Notes under the pieces: model-generated
What the model was told of the DNA's origin: nothing
The model's database searches: none
The model's input: the letters and a program-made list of their open reading frames with translations, nothing else
Made by a program: the position numbers and the translations under genes
From: CAVYBY01 sp963766935
Lineage (GTDB): Bacteria; Actinomycetota; UBA4738; HRBIN12
NCBI GenBank assembly: GCA_963766935.1
Contig: CAVYBY010000009.1
Coordinates: 62,001-126,000 of the forward strand
Reading direction: 5' to 3'
Length of the DNA: 64,000 nt
Shown here: one piece after another, positions 8,645 to 17,728 of the stretch
Layout: the number at the start of each line of letters is the position of its first letter
Numbering within the stretch: position 1 is the stretch's first letter

Positions 8645-9867
8645 ACCCGGCCGGGCGGCGCCTCGGTCCGGCCTACGACCTGCTGGCCGCGGCGCGCGGT
8701 CCGGATTCCTTCTTCATGGAGCGCGCGGGCCTCGGCGTCGCGACGAGCGGCGCGGCCGCGCGGATCGTTCTCGAGCCGGGTGCGGACCAGATGGCCCGTG
8801 GCGCGGCCGCCGCGCGCGAGGCGCTCGCTCGGACGCAGGCATCCGACCCGTCCGGTGTTCCGATCGCGGCCGGGGTCTTCCCGTTCGCGGGATCCGAAAC
8901 CGCCCGGCTGGTCGTGCCGGCGCGCGCCGTGCGCCGGCTGGAACCCGGGGACACGCGAGAGTGGATCGAGGAAGGGTTCCGCGACCCGGGCGAGGCCGGC
9001 CCGGCGGTTCCCTCGCCGCCCCACGCCGCGTTCTCGACCATGCAGCTCCGGCCGGTCCCGCTCCCCGAGGCCTACTCGGCGTCCGTCGCGACCGCGATCG
9101 AGCGGATCCGTGCCGGAAGGCTGGACAAGGTCGTGCTCGCCAGGACGATCGACGTGGAGGCGGGGCGCGTCCTCGACCCCTCGGCGCTGCTTCACCGGCT
9201 GCGCGCCGTCGACCCCGAGGCCTTTGCGTTCTCGGCACCCTCGGGCGACGGCCGGCGGCTGGTCGGCGCCACGCCGGAGCTCTTGGTCTCGCGCCGCGGC
9301 CGCGAGGTTCGATCCACGCCGCTGGCGGGGTCGGCGCCCCGCTCGGGCGACCCCGAGGAGGACCGGGCGAGCGCGGAGCGCCTCGTGGCTTCGTCGAAAG
9401 AACGCGAGGAGCACGCGGTGGTGGTGCGGGGTGTCGCTGAGGCGCTGGGTCCGTTCTGCGACGAGCTGGACGCCGACCCGGAGCCGGTGCTCCTGGCGAC
9501 GGCCAACGTCTGGCACCTGGCGACGCGGTTTCAGGGGCTGCTGCGGGAACCCCCCGCCGATGCTCTCGCGCTCGCCGGCGCGCTGCACCCGACACCGGCT
9601 GTGGGCGGGTGGCCGAGGGCGGCCGCGCTCGAGCTCATCCGCGAGCTGGAGCCGTTCGATCGAGGGTGCTACGCGGGGCCGGTGGGCTGGATGGACGCCG
9701 ACGGCGATGGCGACTGGGCGATCGCGCTCAGGTGCGCCGAGCTGTCCGGCTCCGAGGCCAGGTTGTTCGCCGGCGCCGGCATCGTCTCGGGCTCGAATCC
9801 GTCCGCCGAGACGGACGAGACCGAGCGCAAGTTCCGCGCGTTCTTGGATTCGCTTCGCTGGGGGTGA
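8641..9867 (+). CDS. menF: Isochorismate synthase
   Basis: Converts chorismate to isochorismate, the entry step of menaquinone (or siderophore) synthesis. The 408 residues end in a typical chorismate-binding domain: RAGRLDKVVLARTID, VGATPELLVSR, STPLAGSAPRSGDPEED, HPTPAVGGWP, and the C-terminal GAGIVSGSNPSAETDET. The STPLAGT-like block and the GAG(I)V..S.P..E motif are those of MenF/EntC rather than anthranilate synthase. The ATG overlaps the expected menG stop. Adjacent menG favours the menaquinone role. No other men genes are in the window. Confidence 0.92.
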   Translation: MNPAGRRLGPAYDLLAAARGPDSFFMERAGLGVATSGAAARIVLEPGADQMARGAAAAREALARTQASDPSGVPIAAGVFPFAGSETARLVVPARAVRRLEPGDTREWIEEGFRDPGEAGPAVPSPPHAAFSTMQLRPVPLPEAYSASVATAIERIRAGRLDKVVLARTIDVEAGRVLDPSALLHRLRAVDPEAFAFSAPSGDGRRLVGATPELLVSRRGREVRSTPLAGSAPRSGDPEEDRASAERLVASSKEREEHAVVVRGVAEALGPFCDELDADPEPVLLATANVWHLATRFQGLLREPPADALALAGALHPTPAVGGWPRAAALELIRELEPFDRGCYAGPVGWMDADGDGDWAIALRCAELSGSEARLFAGAGIVSGSNPSAETDETERKFRAFLDSLRWG

Positions 9868-9913
9868 CCCTGCTCGTCGCGGGGCCGCCAGGGATATGGA
9901 CGTCCGCTCACGC

Positions 9914-11011
9914 TCACTCCTTGAACATGGCGAAGCTTTGCTGCACGCGGCCGTTGACCCGCGTGAAGTCGCCGCCGATGCACATGACCCCGTCGCCCGA
10001 CTCCATCGCGAAGATCCCGAGATTGGAGTTCACGTTGACGTCCCAGGTGATGCGGTGGCCGCTGCCGGAGTCGAACGCCGCGATGTGCGGAGCCCGGGTG
10101 CCGTCGAACTCGGTGAAGTGCCCCCCGACATAGGTGACGCCGTTCATCACGGTCAGGCCCTGGATGTTGCCGTCGCCGTGTGAGGACCAGCCCTTGTTCC
10201 CGTTGGAGGGGAAGTACTTCGCGACGTGGTTGTCCTTCGTCCCGACGTAGACGCTCGAGCCGTCGCTCGTCACCACGATTCCGAACTGGTTGGGATGCGA
10301 GCTCCAGCTGGTGGCGTTGCCCGAACCGACGTCGATCCCGGCGATGTAGTTCCCGCTCCGGCCGCCGACGTGCGTGAACGTTCCGACCACCACGAGCCGA
10401 TTGCCGGCGATCGCCATCGAGCGGATCTCGCCGTCGGCCCCGCCGCTGGGGTACCAGTTGCGGAGCGAGCCGTCGGACAAGGAGACGGCCCCGATGGCGC
10501 GGCGAGTCTGCCCGCCGATTCCGCTGAAGTTGCCGCCCATGATCAGCATCGAGCCGCTGACCGCCAGCGCCATCACGCGCTTGTTCGCCGTCGTCTTCCA
10601 ACGGGGGAGAGCTTCCCCGGAGACGGCGTCGAGCGCCGCGATCCGAGAGCGATTCAGACCGCCGATCCGCGTGAAGTCGCCGCCCGCATAGATGACGTCG
10701 CCGTTGGGGGATGCGGCGAGCGAGACGACCGCGTAGTTCGCGTTGGGATTCCACATGGTCGGCGCGCCCGTCTTGGCGATGAAGGCGGCGGCGTGGTTGC
10801 GCTGGATCGTGGTTCCGTTGCGATCGTCGATCGCCGTGAACCGACCGGCGATGTAGATGATCCCGTCGACCTTCAAGATGGCCGTGACTCGGCCGTTGGT
10901 CTCCCAGGACTGGACGGGCTGGTTGGCGACGAGCGCCTGTGCCGGCGTCGCCGTCGCGAGCATGGCGAGCACCGCCCCGAGCCCGATCAGCGCACGAATT
11001 CCACGTCGCAC
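9914..11011 (-). CDS. Secreted delta-60-type repeat (beta-propeller-like) protein
   Basis: Exported protein of 365 residues. A signal peptide is clear (MRRGIRALIGLGAVLAMLAT..., cleavage expected after PAQA). The mature part consists of about seven repeats of ~45 residues built on the pattern (I/V)YxGGxFTxIxG...(I/A)AAxDxxSG, for example VIYAGGDFTRIGG, LIMGGNFSGIGG, VTYVGGHFTEFDG, MCIGGDFTRVNG. This matches the delta-60 repeat domain found in secreted bacterial proteins, probably folding as a beta-propeller. Enzyme residues are not apparent and the function is unknown; an extracellular or cell-surface binding role is a guess. It stands alone, convergent with menF. Confidence 0.8.
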   Translation of the reverse strand: MRRGIRALIGLGAVLAMLATATPAQALVANQPVQSWETNGRVTAILKVDGIIYIAGRFTAIDDRNGTTIQRNHAAAFIAKTGAPTMWNPNANYAVVSLAASPNGDVIYAGGDFTRIGGLNRSRIAALDAVSGEALPRWKTTANKRVMALAVSGSMLIMGGNFSGIGGQTRRAIGAVSLSDGSLRNWYPSGGADGEIRSMAIAGNRLVVVGTFTHVGGRSGNYIAGIDVGSGNATSWSSHPNQFGIVVTSDGSSVYVGTKDNHVAKYFPSNGNKGWSSHGDGNIQGLTVMNGVTYVGGHFTEFDGTRAPHIAAFDSGSGHRITWDVNVNSNLGIFAMESGDGVMCIGGDFTRVNGRVQQSFAMFKE

Positions 11012-11192
11012 CAGCTCACACCCCCCATAGTCATGGTCTGCTCGTCGATGACATTGATTCCCCCGCAGACCGGATCGCGCCGACGCGGCTACTCCGGTTG
11101 CAGGGAAAACGCCCTACATCGTTCGGACCAAGATTGCATAGGACGCGCCAATCGCGCAACCCGGACGAAGGAACTAGGTTCCGGGCGGAGCG

Positions 11193-12686
11193 CTACGAGG
11201 AGCGGGAGGCTCCCGACGAGACGGGCCCGGCACCGACACGTTCGTCCTCGATGCGGGGGGTTCCGATCGGGACCCGGATCGTGAAGGTGCTGCCCCGGCC
11301 GACATCGCTTCGAACCGAGATGGATCCGCCGATCTCCTCGACGAACGTACGGGACAGGTGCAGACCGAGGCCGAGGCCTCCGTGGCGGCGTGTGGAGCTC
11401 TGATCCGCCTGGTGGAACCGTTCGAAGATGGCCGGCTGGTCGGCGCGGTCGATGCCGACGCCCCGGTCCCGGACGTGGATGATCAGCTCGTCGCTCGACT
11501 GCTCGAAGTCGACGTCGACCGGCTCGCCGTCCTCGGAGTACTTGAGCGCGTTCTCGATGAGGTTCCTCATGATCTCGTGGAGGCGCTGGCGGTCGGTTCG
11601 CACCGACGGCAGCTCCTTCAACTCCACGCGGACGCGGTCGGCTCCGTCGGGCAGCTCGTCGAGCACGGCCGTCAACAGCTCGTCGATCCGGACCACCGAG
11701 AGGGTGAGCGCGCGGGAACCGTCCTCGACCTTGGAGGCCGACAGCAGGTTGGTCACCAGATGCGACAGCCGTGTCGCGGCGCGCTCCGCCGCTCCGAGGA
11801 ACTCCTCGGTCGCGCCCGCGTCGTCGCGCATCTCCGGCCGCCGAAGGGTGGCGAGATACCCGATGACGCTCGTGAGTGGGGTGCGGAGCTCATGTGATGC
11901 GGCCGAGACGAAGTCGGTCTGCATCTCGTTCAGCTTTCGCAGCTCGGCGACCGTCTCCTGCTCTCGCGAGAGCAGCTCGGTGAGGGTCGCGGCCTGTTCG
12001 CCGAGCTGGTCGCGCTGGCGCCGCAGCCGGCTCGAGGCCCGCGCGGCGATCGGCAGCAGCAGTCCGTACAGGATCGCGAGACCACAGGTGAGCACGACGA
12101 CCAGCGTGCCGACGACCACGCTGATCTGCGACTGGATCGCCGAGTAGTCCTGGTAGATCTCCGCGACGGCGACGGGGTTCTGGCCCGGCGCGCGCCGCAG
12201 CGGGGCGTAGGTCTGGAAGAGCTTGTCGGCGATCGGGCGCTCCTGCTGGTTCTCGGCGCCCTTGAGGTCGGTGATCTCCGTCTTGACGTGCCCATTCATG
12301 ACCTCGACGAAACCGTCCTGCTCATTGGTGAATTGCTGGCCGATCAGCGATCGGTCGTCGGAGTACAGGACGGTGCCGTCTGCGGCCCAGACCTTCACCC
12401 GCACGATGCGATGGTCGTGCAGGATCCGGCTCACGACGAGCCCGTCGACCTTTGCGAGGCTCGCGCCTCGCAACGGATGCGTGAGGGGAACGTGCTTGAG
12501 TATCGGCGTGAGCACGGAGTCCACGATGTACTTTGCGTCCGAACGCGCATTGTCCTCGGCGTCGCTTCGAACCGCCTTGGCGAGGGCGGCCGTGACGACG
12601 ACCCCGATCACGAGGAACGCAACGAGGCTCGCCACTGCAAATCGCAGGACGAGCTTGTCTCGCCGAGGCCGTGCGGCATCGATCAT
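11193..12686 (-). CDS. Orphan membrane sensor histidine kinase (HisKA/HATPase_c)
   Basis: Class I histidine kinase, 497 residues. A first membrane helix (~14-39) and a second (~185-210) enclose an extracytoplasmic sensor domain of ~145 residues, probably of the dCache/CHASE kind. A coiled-coil signalling helix follows, then HisKA with the phosphoacceptor His in SAASHELRTPLTSVIGYLA and a full ATPase domain (NLIENALKYS, DRGVGID, GGLGLGLHLSR). No response regulator is adjacent, so its partner is encoded elsewhere. The ATG start gives MIDAARPRRDK. It is transcribed divergently from the DNA ligase gene. Confidence 0.9.
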   Translation of the reverse strand: MIDAARPRRDKLVLRFAVASLVAFLVIGVVVTAALAKAVRSDAEDNARSDAKYIVDSVLTPILKHVPLTHPLRGASLAKVDGLVVSRILHDHRIVRVKVWAADGTVLYSDDRSLIGQQFTNEQDGFVEVMNGHVKTEITDLKGAENQQERPIADKLFQTYAPLRRAPGQNPVAVAEIYQDYSAIQSQISVVVGTLVVVLTCGLAILYGLLLPIAARASSRLRRQRDQLGEQAATLTELLSREQETVAELRKLNEMQTDFVSAASHELRTPLTSVIGYLATLRRPEMRDDAGATEEFLGAAERAATRLSHLVTNLLSASKVEDGSRALTLSVVRIDELLTAVLDELPDGADRVRVELKELPSVRTDRQRLHEIMRNLIENALKYSEDGEPVDVDFEQSSDELIIHVRDRGVGIDRADQPAIFERFHQADQSSTRRHGGLGLGLHLSRTFVEEIGGSISVRSDVGRGSTFTIRVPIGTPRIEDERVGAGPVSSGASRSS

Positions 12687-12848
12687 GGTTGCTCGGGGTC
12701 AATATCGGACGATTGGTCCCACCCCTGAAGCGATGCCGCCGGGCGATTCGGGGGAGGACCTGCGGCCGGGGGTCGCCTGAGATGCCCTCCGGCGCAAACA
12801 CTTCAAAGATACCCATCCGGCCGTCGTCCCGTCGGTCAGACTGGGCCG

Positions 12849-13883
12849 ATGGTCCTGCCGGTTCGACCGCCCGTGGCACCGATGCTCGCCAAGGCCGCGG
12901 ATCTGATCCCGGAGGGCGAGGGCTGGCGGTACGAGCCGAAGTGGGACGGGATCCGCGCCATCTCGTTTCGCGACGGCCAAGAGCTGGTATTGCGATCCCG
13001 AGAGGACCGGCCGCTCGAGCGGTATTTCCCCGAGTTGGTGGCGCTGTTGTCGGCGCCGGTCCGCGACGGCTGGGTTCTCGACGGCGAGATCCTGGTGGTC
13101 CGTCCAACCGGCCTCGCCTTCGACGAGCTGCTCCAACGGATCCACCCCGCCGAATCCCGCGTGCGGCGCCTTGCGGCCGAATGGCCGGCCAGTTACGTGA
13201 TCTTCGACGCGCTCGCGTCCGGCGGACGCGACCTGCGGAAGCGTTCCTCCGACGAACGCCGCGCCGAGCTCGAGTCGCTCGCGGCCGAACTCGGGATCGC
13301 CGAGGTGCCCGACGTCTTGTCGCGTATCGAGCCCGGCCCGTGGTGGGGCACGACCCCTCGAACCTCGGATCTCGAGCTCGCGAGACGCTGGTACGAGGAC
13401 GAGGAGGGGATGGGACAGGACGGTCTTGTCGCGCGCCGCGCCGGCGACGCATATGGGGAGGGCCGGCGCACGATGGTGAAGATCAAGCATCGCCGGACCG
13501 TGGACTGCGTCGTCGCCGGCTACCGGCTGGCGAAGAGCGGCGACGGTGTGGGCAGTCTCTTGCTCGGGCTCTATCGCGAAGACCATCTCGCCTACGTCGG
13601 ACACACCTCCTCGTTTCGCGCGGGGGAACGCCGGACGCTGCTCGCCGAGCTGGCGCCGCTCCAAGGCCCCGGAGGGTTCGGGCAGGGCCGCTCGCCCGGC
13701 GGCCAGAGCCGCTGGTCGGCCGGGAAGGACACCGCATGGGTCGGACTTCGCCCCGAGCGCGTCTGCGAGGTCTCGTTCGACCGGATGCAGGGGGAGCGAT
13801 TCCGGCACGCGGCGACGTTCGTGCGCTGGCGCCCCGACCGATCCCCGCTGAGCTGCACGTTCGATCAACTGCAGCCCCGCTGA
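12849..13883 (+). CDS. ATP-dependent DNA ligase (LigC/LigD-ligase type)
   Basis: Seals nicks in DNA using ATP. The 344 residues cover the adenylation domain and the OB fold only, without the polymerase or nuclease modules of full LigD, as in actinobacterial LigC. The adenylated lysine is K31 in YEPKWDGIRA; further motifs are LDGEILVV, VIFDALA, DGLVARR and MVKIKHRRTVDCVVAGYRL (motif V). The C-terminal WVGLRPERVCEVSFDRMQG is also typical. The frame is open from an ATG 18 bases further downstream than any alternative with homology. Probable role in non-homologous end joining or base-excision repair; no Ku gene is nearby. Confidence 0.92.
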   Translation: MVLPVRPPVAPMLAKAADLIPEGEGWRYEPKWDGIRAISFRDGQELVLRSREDRPLERYFPELVALLSAPVRDGWVLDGEILVVRPTGLAFDELLQRIHPAESRVRRLAAEWPASYVIFDALASGGRDLRKRSSDERRAELESLAAELGIAEVPDVLSRIEPGPWWGTTPRTSDLELARRWYEDEEGMGQDGLVARRAGDAYGEGRRTMVKIKHRRTVDCVVAGYRLAKSGDGVGSLLLGLYREDHLAYVGHTSSFRAGERRTLLAELAPLQGPGGFGQGRSPGGQSRWSAGKDTAWVGLRPERVCEVSFDRMQGERFRHAATFVRWRPDRSPLSCTFDQLQPR

Positions 13884-14001
13884 CCCGGCCCGCTGACCTG
13901 GCCCGCTGCCCGGCCGGACCGAGCGGCGCGCCGGGGCCCGCCCGGGTCGACGAAACGGCTAACGACCGCCCGCGGCCGGCCGTGGGACGCTCATCGGCTC
14001 C

Positions 14002-14976
14002 ATGGGGGACCGAAACCGGCTTCACCGAAGCGAGCTTGCCGTGCCCGCAACCAACGCGCGGGCGGTGGCGAAGGCGCCGACGCTCGGGGCCGATGTCGTC
14101 TTCCTCGATCTCGAGGACTCGGTCGCGCCCGACGAGAAGGACGCGGCTCGCGGCCTGGCCGTCGACGCGCTTCGGGATCTGGACTGGTCACGGTGCGCCG
14201 TCTCGGTCCGGATCAACGGCCTCGACACGAGCTGGTGCTACCGGGACGTGATCGACGTGGTCGAGACCGCCGGAGCGGTGCTCGACGCGGTTCTCATTCC
14301 CAAGGTCGGTGCGCCGTCGGACGTGGAGTTCGTGGGGACGCTGCTCGACCAGATCGAGCAGCGGCAAGGACTCGCTCCCGGACGCATCGCGATCCATGCT
14401 CTGATCGAGACGGCAAAGGGAATGGCGAATGTGGAGGCGATCGCGAGAGCCAGGCCCGACCGGCTCGATGCCATGGTGTTCGGCGTCGCGGACTACGCGG
14501 CGAGCGTCCGGGCGCGAACGACGAACATCGGCGGCACGAACCCCGCGTACGGCGTCCTGGCCGACCCGGACCCGGCGACGGGCGAACGGACGTTCCATCT
14601 CGGCGACCAGTGGCACTTCGGGATCAGCCGGCTGGTCGCCGCGTGCCGCGCGGAGGGGGTGCGCCCGATCGACGGACCCTTCGGCGACGTGACGGATCCC
14701 GACGGATACGTGGCCGCCGCCGCCCGGGCCGCGGCGCTTGGGTGCGACGGGAAGTGGGCCATCCATCCCTCGCAGATTCCGCTTGCCAACGACGTCTTCA
14801 CGCCGTCGGCCGAAGAGCTGGAACGCGCGCGCCGGATCGTGCAAGCCATGGAGGACGCGGCGAAGCAGGGCCGCGGCGCGGTCTCGCTCGACGGGCGGCT
14901 CGTCGACGCCGCTTCGACTCGCATGGCGGAGAACCTGTTGTCCCGGATGGAGCGCCTTCAGGCGTCGCGGGGGTGA
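14002..14976 (+). CDS. HpcH/HpaI-aldolase family lyase, malyl-CoA lyase-like
   Basis: Mg-dependent CoA-ester lyase of the CitE/malyl-CoA lyase family, 324 residues. Characteristic segments: VFLDLEDSVAPDEKDAARG, IHALIETAKGMANVEAIA, VFGVADYAASVRARTTNIGG and, near the C-terminus, DGKWAIHPSQI. The last two are typical of L-malyl-CoA/beta-methylmalyl-CoA lyases rather than citrate lyase beta subunits. The expected reaction is malyl-CoA to acetyl-CoA plus glyoxylate. The gene directly after it, 4 bases away, encodes an ATP-grasp CoA ligase, the arrangement of malate-CoA ligase operons, which supports this reading. Citramalyl-CoA lyase is an alternative. GTG/ATG choice: ATG at MGDRNRLHR. Confidence 0.85.
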   Translation: MGDRNRLHRSELAVPATNARAVAKAPTLGADVVFLDLEDSVAPDEKDAARGLAVDALRDLDWSRCAVSVRINGLDTSWCYRDVIDVVETAGAVLDAVLIPKVGAPSDVEFVGTLLDQIEQRQGLAPGRIAIHALIETAKGMANVEAIARARPDRLDAMVFGVADYAASVRARTTNIGGTNPAYGVLADPDPATGERTFHLGDQWHFGISRLVAACRAEGVRPIDGPFGDVTDPDGYVAAAARAAALGCDGKWAIHPSQIPLANDVFTPSAEELERARRIVQAMEDAAKQGRGAVSLDGRLVDAASTRMAENLLSRMERLQASRG

Positions 14977-14980
14977 GCGG

Positions 14981-16150
14981 ATGAACATCCACGAGTACCA
15001 GGCCAAGGAGCTGCTCAGAGCAAGCGGCGTGCCGGTGCCGCCGGGCGAGGTCGTCTACTCGACGCGGGCCGCCGGCAGAGTCGCCGAGGAGATCGGCGGA
15101 ACGCGATGGGTCGTCAAGGCGCAGATCCACGCGGGTGGGCGGGGCAAGATGGGCGGCGTGCGTCTGGCGGACTCCATGGCGGAGGTTTCCGAGCTGTCGG
15201 ATCACATGCTCGGGGGCAGGCTCGTCACGGCGCAGACCGGTCCGGACGGGCAGCTCGTGCAACGGGTGCTCATCGAGCGCGCGGCCAGGATCGACCGGGA
15301 GTTCTACCTCGGCCTGATCGTGGACCGCGACGCCCAGAGGGTCGTCGTCGTGGCGTCCGCCGAGGGCGGCGTCGACATCGAAGACATCGCGCGGGACCAC
15401 CCTGAGGCCATCCACACCGAGGAGATCGACCCCGGCGTCGGGCTGCTCGATTTCCAGTGCCGCAAGATCGCGACGTCGATCGGGCTCGCCGGTCGCGCGG
15501 CGCCGTTCACCCGGCTTCTGCGCCGTCTGTACCAGCTGTTCCGCGACAAGGACTGCCTGCTGCTCGAGATCAACCCGTTCATCGTCACGGACGACGGCGA
15601 CATGCTGGCGCTCGACTGCAAGATGACCTTCGACGACAACGCGTTGTTCCGCCAGGGCGAGGTTGCGGAGCTCCGCGACTTCGACGAGGAGGATCCGAAG
15701 GAGGTCGACGCTGCCGGCCACGGCATCAACTACGTGGCGCTCGACGGATCGGTCGGGTGCATCGTGAACGGAGCCGGTCTCTCGATGGCCACCATGGACG
15801 CCATCGCCTTCGCGGGGGGACGGGCGGCCAACTTCCTCGACGTCGGAGGGGGAGCGTCGCCCGACAAGGTGGCAAACGCGTTTCGGATCGTCCTCAAGGA
15901 CGGGAACGTCCGGGCCGTGCTCGTCAACATCTTCGCCGGGATCAACCGGTGCGACTGGGTCGCGCAGGGGATCCTCCAGGCCGCGGCGGAGCAGGAGTTC
16001 GACGTCCCGGTGGTCGTGCGGCTCTCGGGCACCAACGAAGAGGAAGGACGCCGGTTGCTGGCCGAGTCCGGTCTCAGCCTGATCCAGGCCGAGAATCTGA
16101 TGGATGCCGCGACCAAAGCCGTGTCGGCGAGCGTGCAGGTGCCGGCATGA
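14981..16150 (+). CDS. Succinate/malate-CoA ligase, beta subunit (SucC/MtkA)
   Basis: ATP-grasp subunit of an ADP-forming acyl-CoA synthetase, 389 residues. It opens with MNIHEYQAKELLRASGVPVP, the invariant start of SucC and MtkA, and has WVVKAQIHAGGRGKMGGV (nucleotide site), LLEINPFIV and the C-terminal CoA-ligase block VNIFAGINRCDWVAQGIL. SucC makes succinyl-CoA; MtkA makes malyl-CoA. Sequence motifs seen here do not separate the two, but its position in one operon with a malyl-CoA lyase-like gene favours malate as substrate (inference). Start ATG is fixed by homology. The stop overlaps the alpha-subunit ATG by 4 bases. Confidence 0.9.
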   Translation: MNIHEYQAKELLRASGVPVPPGEVVYSTRAAGRVAEEIGGTRWVVKAQIHAGGRGKMGGVRLADSMAEVSELSDHMLGGRLVTAQTGPDGQLVQRVLIERAARIDREFYLGLIVDRDAQRVVVVASAEGGVDIEDIARDHPEAIHTEEIDPGVGLLDFQCRKIATSIGLAGRAAPFTRLLRRLYQLFRDKDCLLLEINPFIVTDDGDMLALDCKMTFDDNALFRQGEVAELRDFDEEDPKEVDAAGHGINYVALDGSVGCIVNGAGLSMATMDAIAFAGGRAANFLDVGGGASPDKVANAFRIVLKDGNVRAVLVNIFAGINRCDWVAQGILQAAAEQEFDVPVVVRLSGTNEEEGRRLLAESGLSLIQAENLMDAATKAVSASVQVPA

Positions 16151-17046
16151 GCGTGTTCGTCGACCGCCGGTCGCGGGTCATCATCCAGGGCTTCACCGGG
16201 CAGCACGCCACGTTTCACGCCGAGGAGTCCATCGAGGCCGGGACGAACGTCGTGGGCGGCGTCACGCCGGGAAAGGGCGGGACGACGCATCTGGGACTGC
16301 CGGTCTTCAACAGCGTCCAGGAAGCGGTGGCCGAGACCGGCGCGACCGTCAGCGGCATCTTCGCGCCCGCCCGGATGGCCGTCGACGCGCTGCTCGAGGC
16401 CATCGAAGACGGGATCGACCTGGCCGTCGTCATCGCCGAGGGGGTGCCGGTGCAGGACATGGTCAGGACCAAGGGCTATCTGGCCGGTCGTCGCACCACG
16501 ATCATCGGGCCGAACTCGCCGGGGATCATCACGCCCGGCGAGTGCAAGGTCGGCATCATGCCGTCGCGGATCTACTCCAAGGGCCGTGTCGGGGTCGTGA
16601 GCCGATCCGGCACGCTCAACTACGAAGCGGTCGCCCAGATGTCGCGCTTCGGTCTGGGGCAGTCCACCTGTGTGGGGATCGGCGGCGATCCGGTCAACGG
16701 CACGGACTTCAAGACGGTCCTTCAGGAGTTCGAGAAGGACGACGAGACCGATGTCGTCGTCATGATCGGCGAGATCGGCGGGAAGCAGGAGGTCGTTGCC
16801 GCGGAGTGGGCGGCCGCCAACATGACGAAGCCGGTCGTGGCGTTCGTGGCCGGCGCCTCGGCGCCGCGCGGGCGGCGCATGGGCCATGCCGGCGCGGTGA
16901 TCAGCGGCGACGCCGACACGGCCGCGGCCAAGCTCGACGCGATCGAGGAGCTTGGCCTGTACACGGTGCGAGATCCGAGCTCGATCGGAGAGACCGTGCT
17001 GCGCGCGGTGAAGGAAGCCGGACACCACACCGGCGCCGGCGCCTGA
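16147..17046 (+). CDS. Succinate/malate-CoA ligase, alpha subunit (SucD/MtkB)
   Basis: Partner of the preceding subunit, 299 residues. The N-terminal Rossmann CoA-binding domain (RVIIQGFTGQHATFHAEE, GVTPGKGG) is followed by GPNSPGIITPGECKVGIMP and the ligase domain with the phosphohistidine H247 in RRMGHAGAVISG. SRSGTLNYEA and VGIGGDPVNGT are further family motifs. The heterotetramer phosphorylates this His and forms the CoA thioester. ATG overlaps the beta-subunit stop, so expression is coupled. Whether succinate or malate is the physiological substrate is open, as for the beta subunit. Confidence 0.9.
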   Translation: MSVFVDRRSRVIIQGFTGQHATFHAEESIEAGTNVVGGVTPGKGGTTHLGLPVFNSVQEAVAETGATVSGIFAPARMAVDALLEAIEDGIDLAVVIAEGVPVQDMVRTKGYLAGRRTTIIGPNSPGIITPGECKVGIMPSRIYSKGRVGVVSRSGTLNYEAVAQMSRFGLGQSTCVGIGGDPVNGTDFKTVLQEFEKDDETDVVVMIGEIGGKQEVVAAEWAAANMTKPVVAFVAGASAPRGRRMGHAGAVISGDADTAAAKLDAIEELGLYTVRDPSSIGETVLRAVKEAGHHTGAGA

Positions 17047-17073
17047 GTCCGGGCCGCGCCGGGCGAGCCGTCC

Positions 17074-17728
17074 TCACGACGATTCGTCCTTCGCCTGGGT
17101 CCTGCGATGCCAGCGGCGCCAGATGACGACCCCCGCGACCAGGAGCACGAGGATGCTGAGCCCGATCCAGCCGATGTCCGAAAGCACGTGGTCCACCGCG
17201 TCGAGGTGGTCGCCCAACTCGTAGCCGACGAGTGCGATCGCCGTCGCCCATACGGCAATGGTGGGGAGCATGTAGGCCAGGAACTTCGCAAGCGGCAGCT
17301 CCGCGGTTCCGGCGGCGAAGGGCATGACGGCCCCGATCCCGGTCGCGAATCGTCCGAAGACGATCGCGATCCCGCCGCGCCGGTGGATGAGCTCCTTTGC
17401 GTCGTCCAGGGACGGTTCGAGACGGCGGACGAGCGGGATGCGACGGACGATCGCGCGCCCGTACCGCCGGCCCAGCTGATATCCCACGATCTGACCGCTC
17501 CACCCCGCGACGATCGCGATGGCGATCACCCATCCGATCGAGAGGTCGTGCCGCGCGGCGTAGACCCCACCCAGGGCGAGGATGGCTTCGCCGGGGGCGA
17601 TCAGGCCCGTCAGCGCCGAGCTCTCGAGGAAAACCCCGACGAATACGATCGGATAGCCCGCGCGTCCGGAACAACGGCCCGACCCAGTGCACCAGCTGCT
17701 CGACGACGGCGAGCACCGAGCGGCTCAC
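17074..17728 (-). CDS. DedA-family membrane protein (single-base frameshift)
   Basis: Integral membrane protein of the DedA/SNARE-associated family, whose members include undecaprenyl-phosphate and phospholipid flippases. Typical segments are VFLESSALTGLIAPGEAIL, GYQLGRRYGR and GRFATGIGAVMPFAAG. The first ~24 codons (VSRSVLAVVEQLVHWVGPLFRTRG) are in one frame and the rest (YPIVFVGVFLESS...) in another. The two join perfectly if one base is dropped from the GGG at 17657-17659, and the total length is 3n+1, giving 217 residues, normal for the family. Its GTG overlaps the stop of the Suc_Fer gene by 4 bases, making it the last gene of the four-gene peptide operon. Likely a sequencing error rather than a dead gene. 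Confidence 0.8.

Noticed and set aside
14002..17046. Complete serine cycle (methylotrophy)
   Set aside because: Only mcl/mtk-like genes and a distant ppc are present; no methanol dehydrogenase, serine-glyoxylate aminotransferase or hydroxypyruvate reductase is visible.
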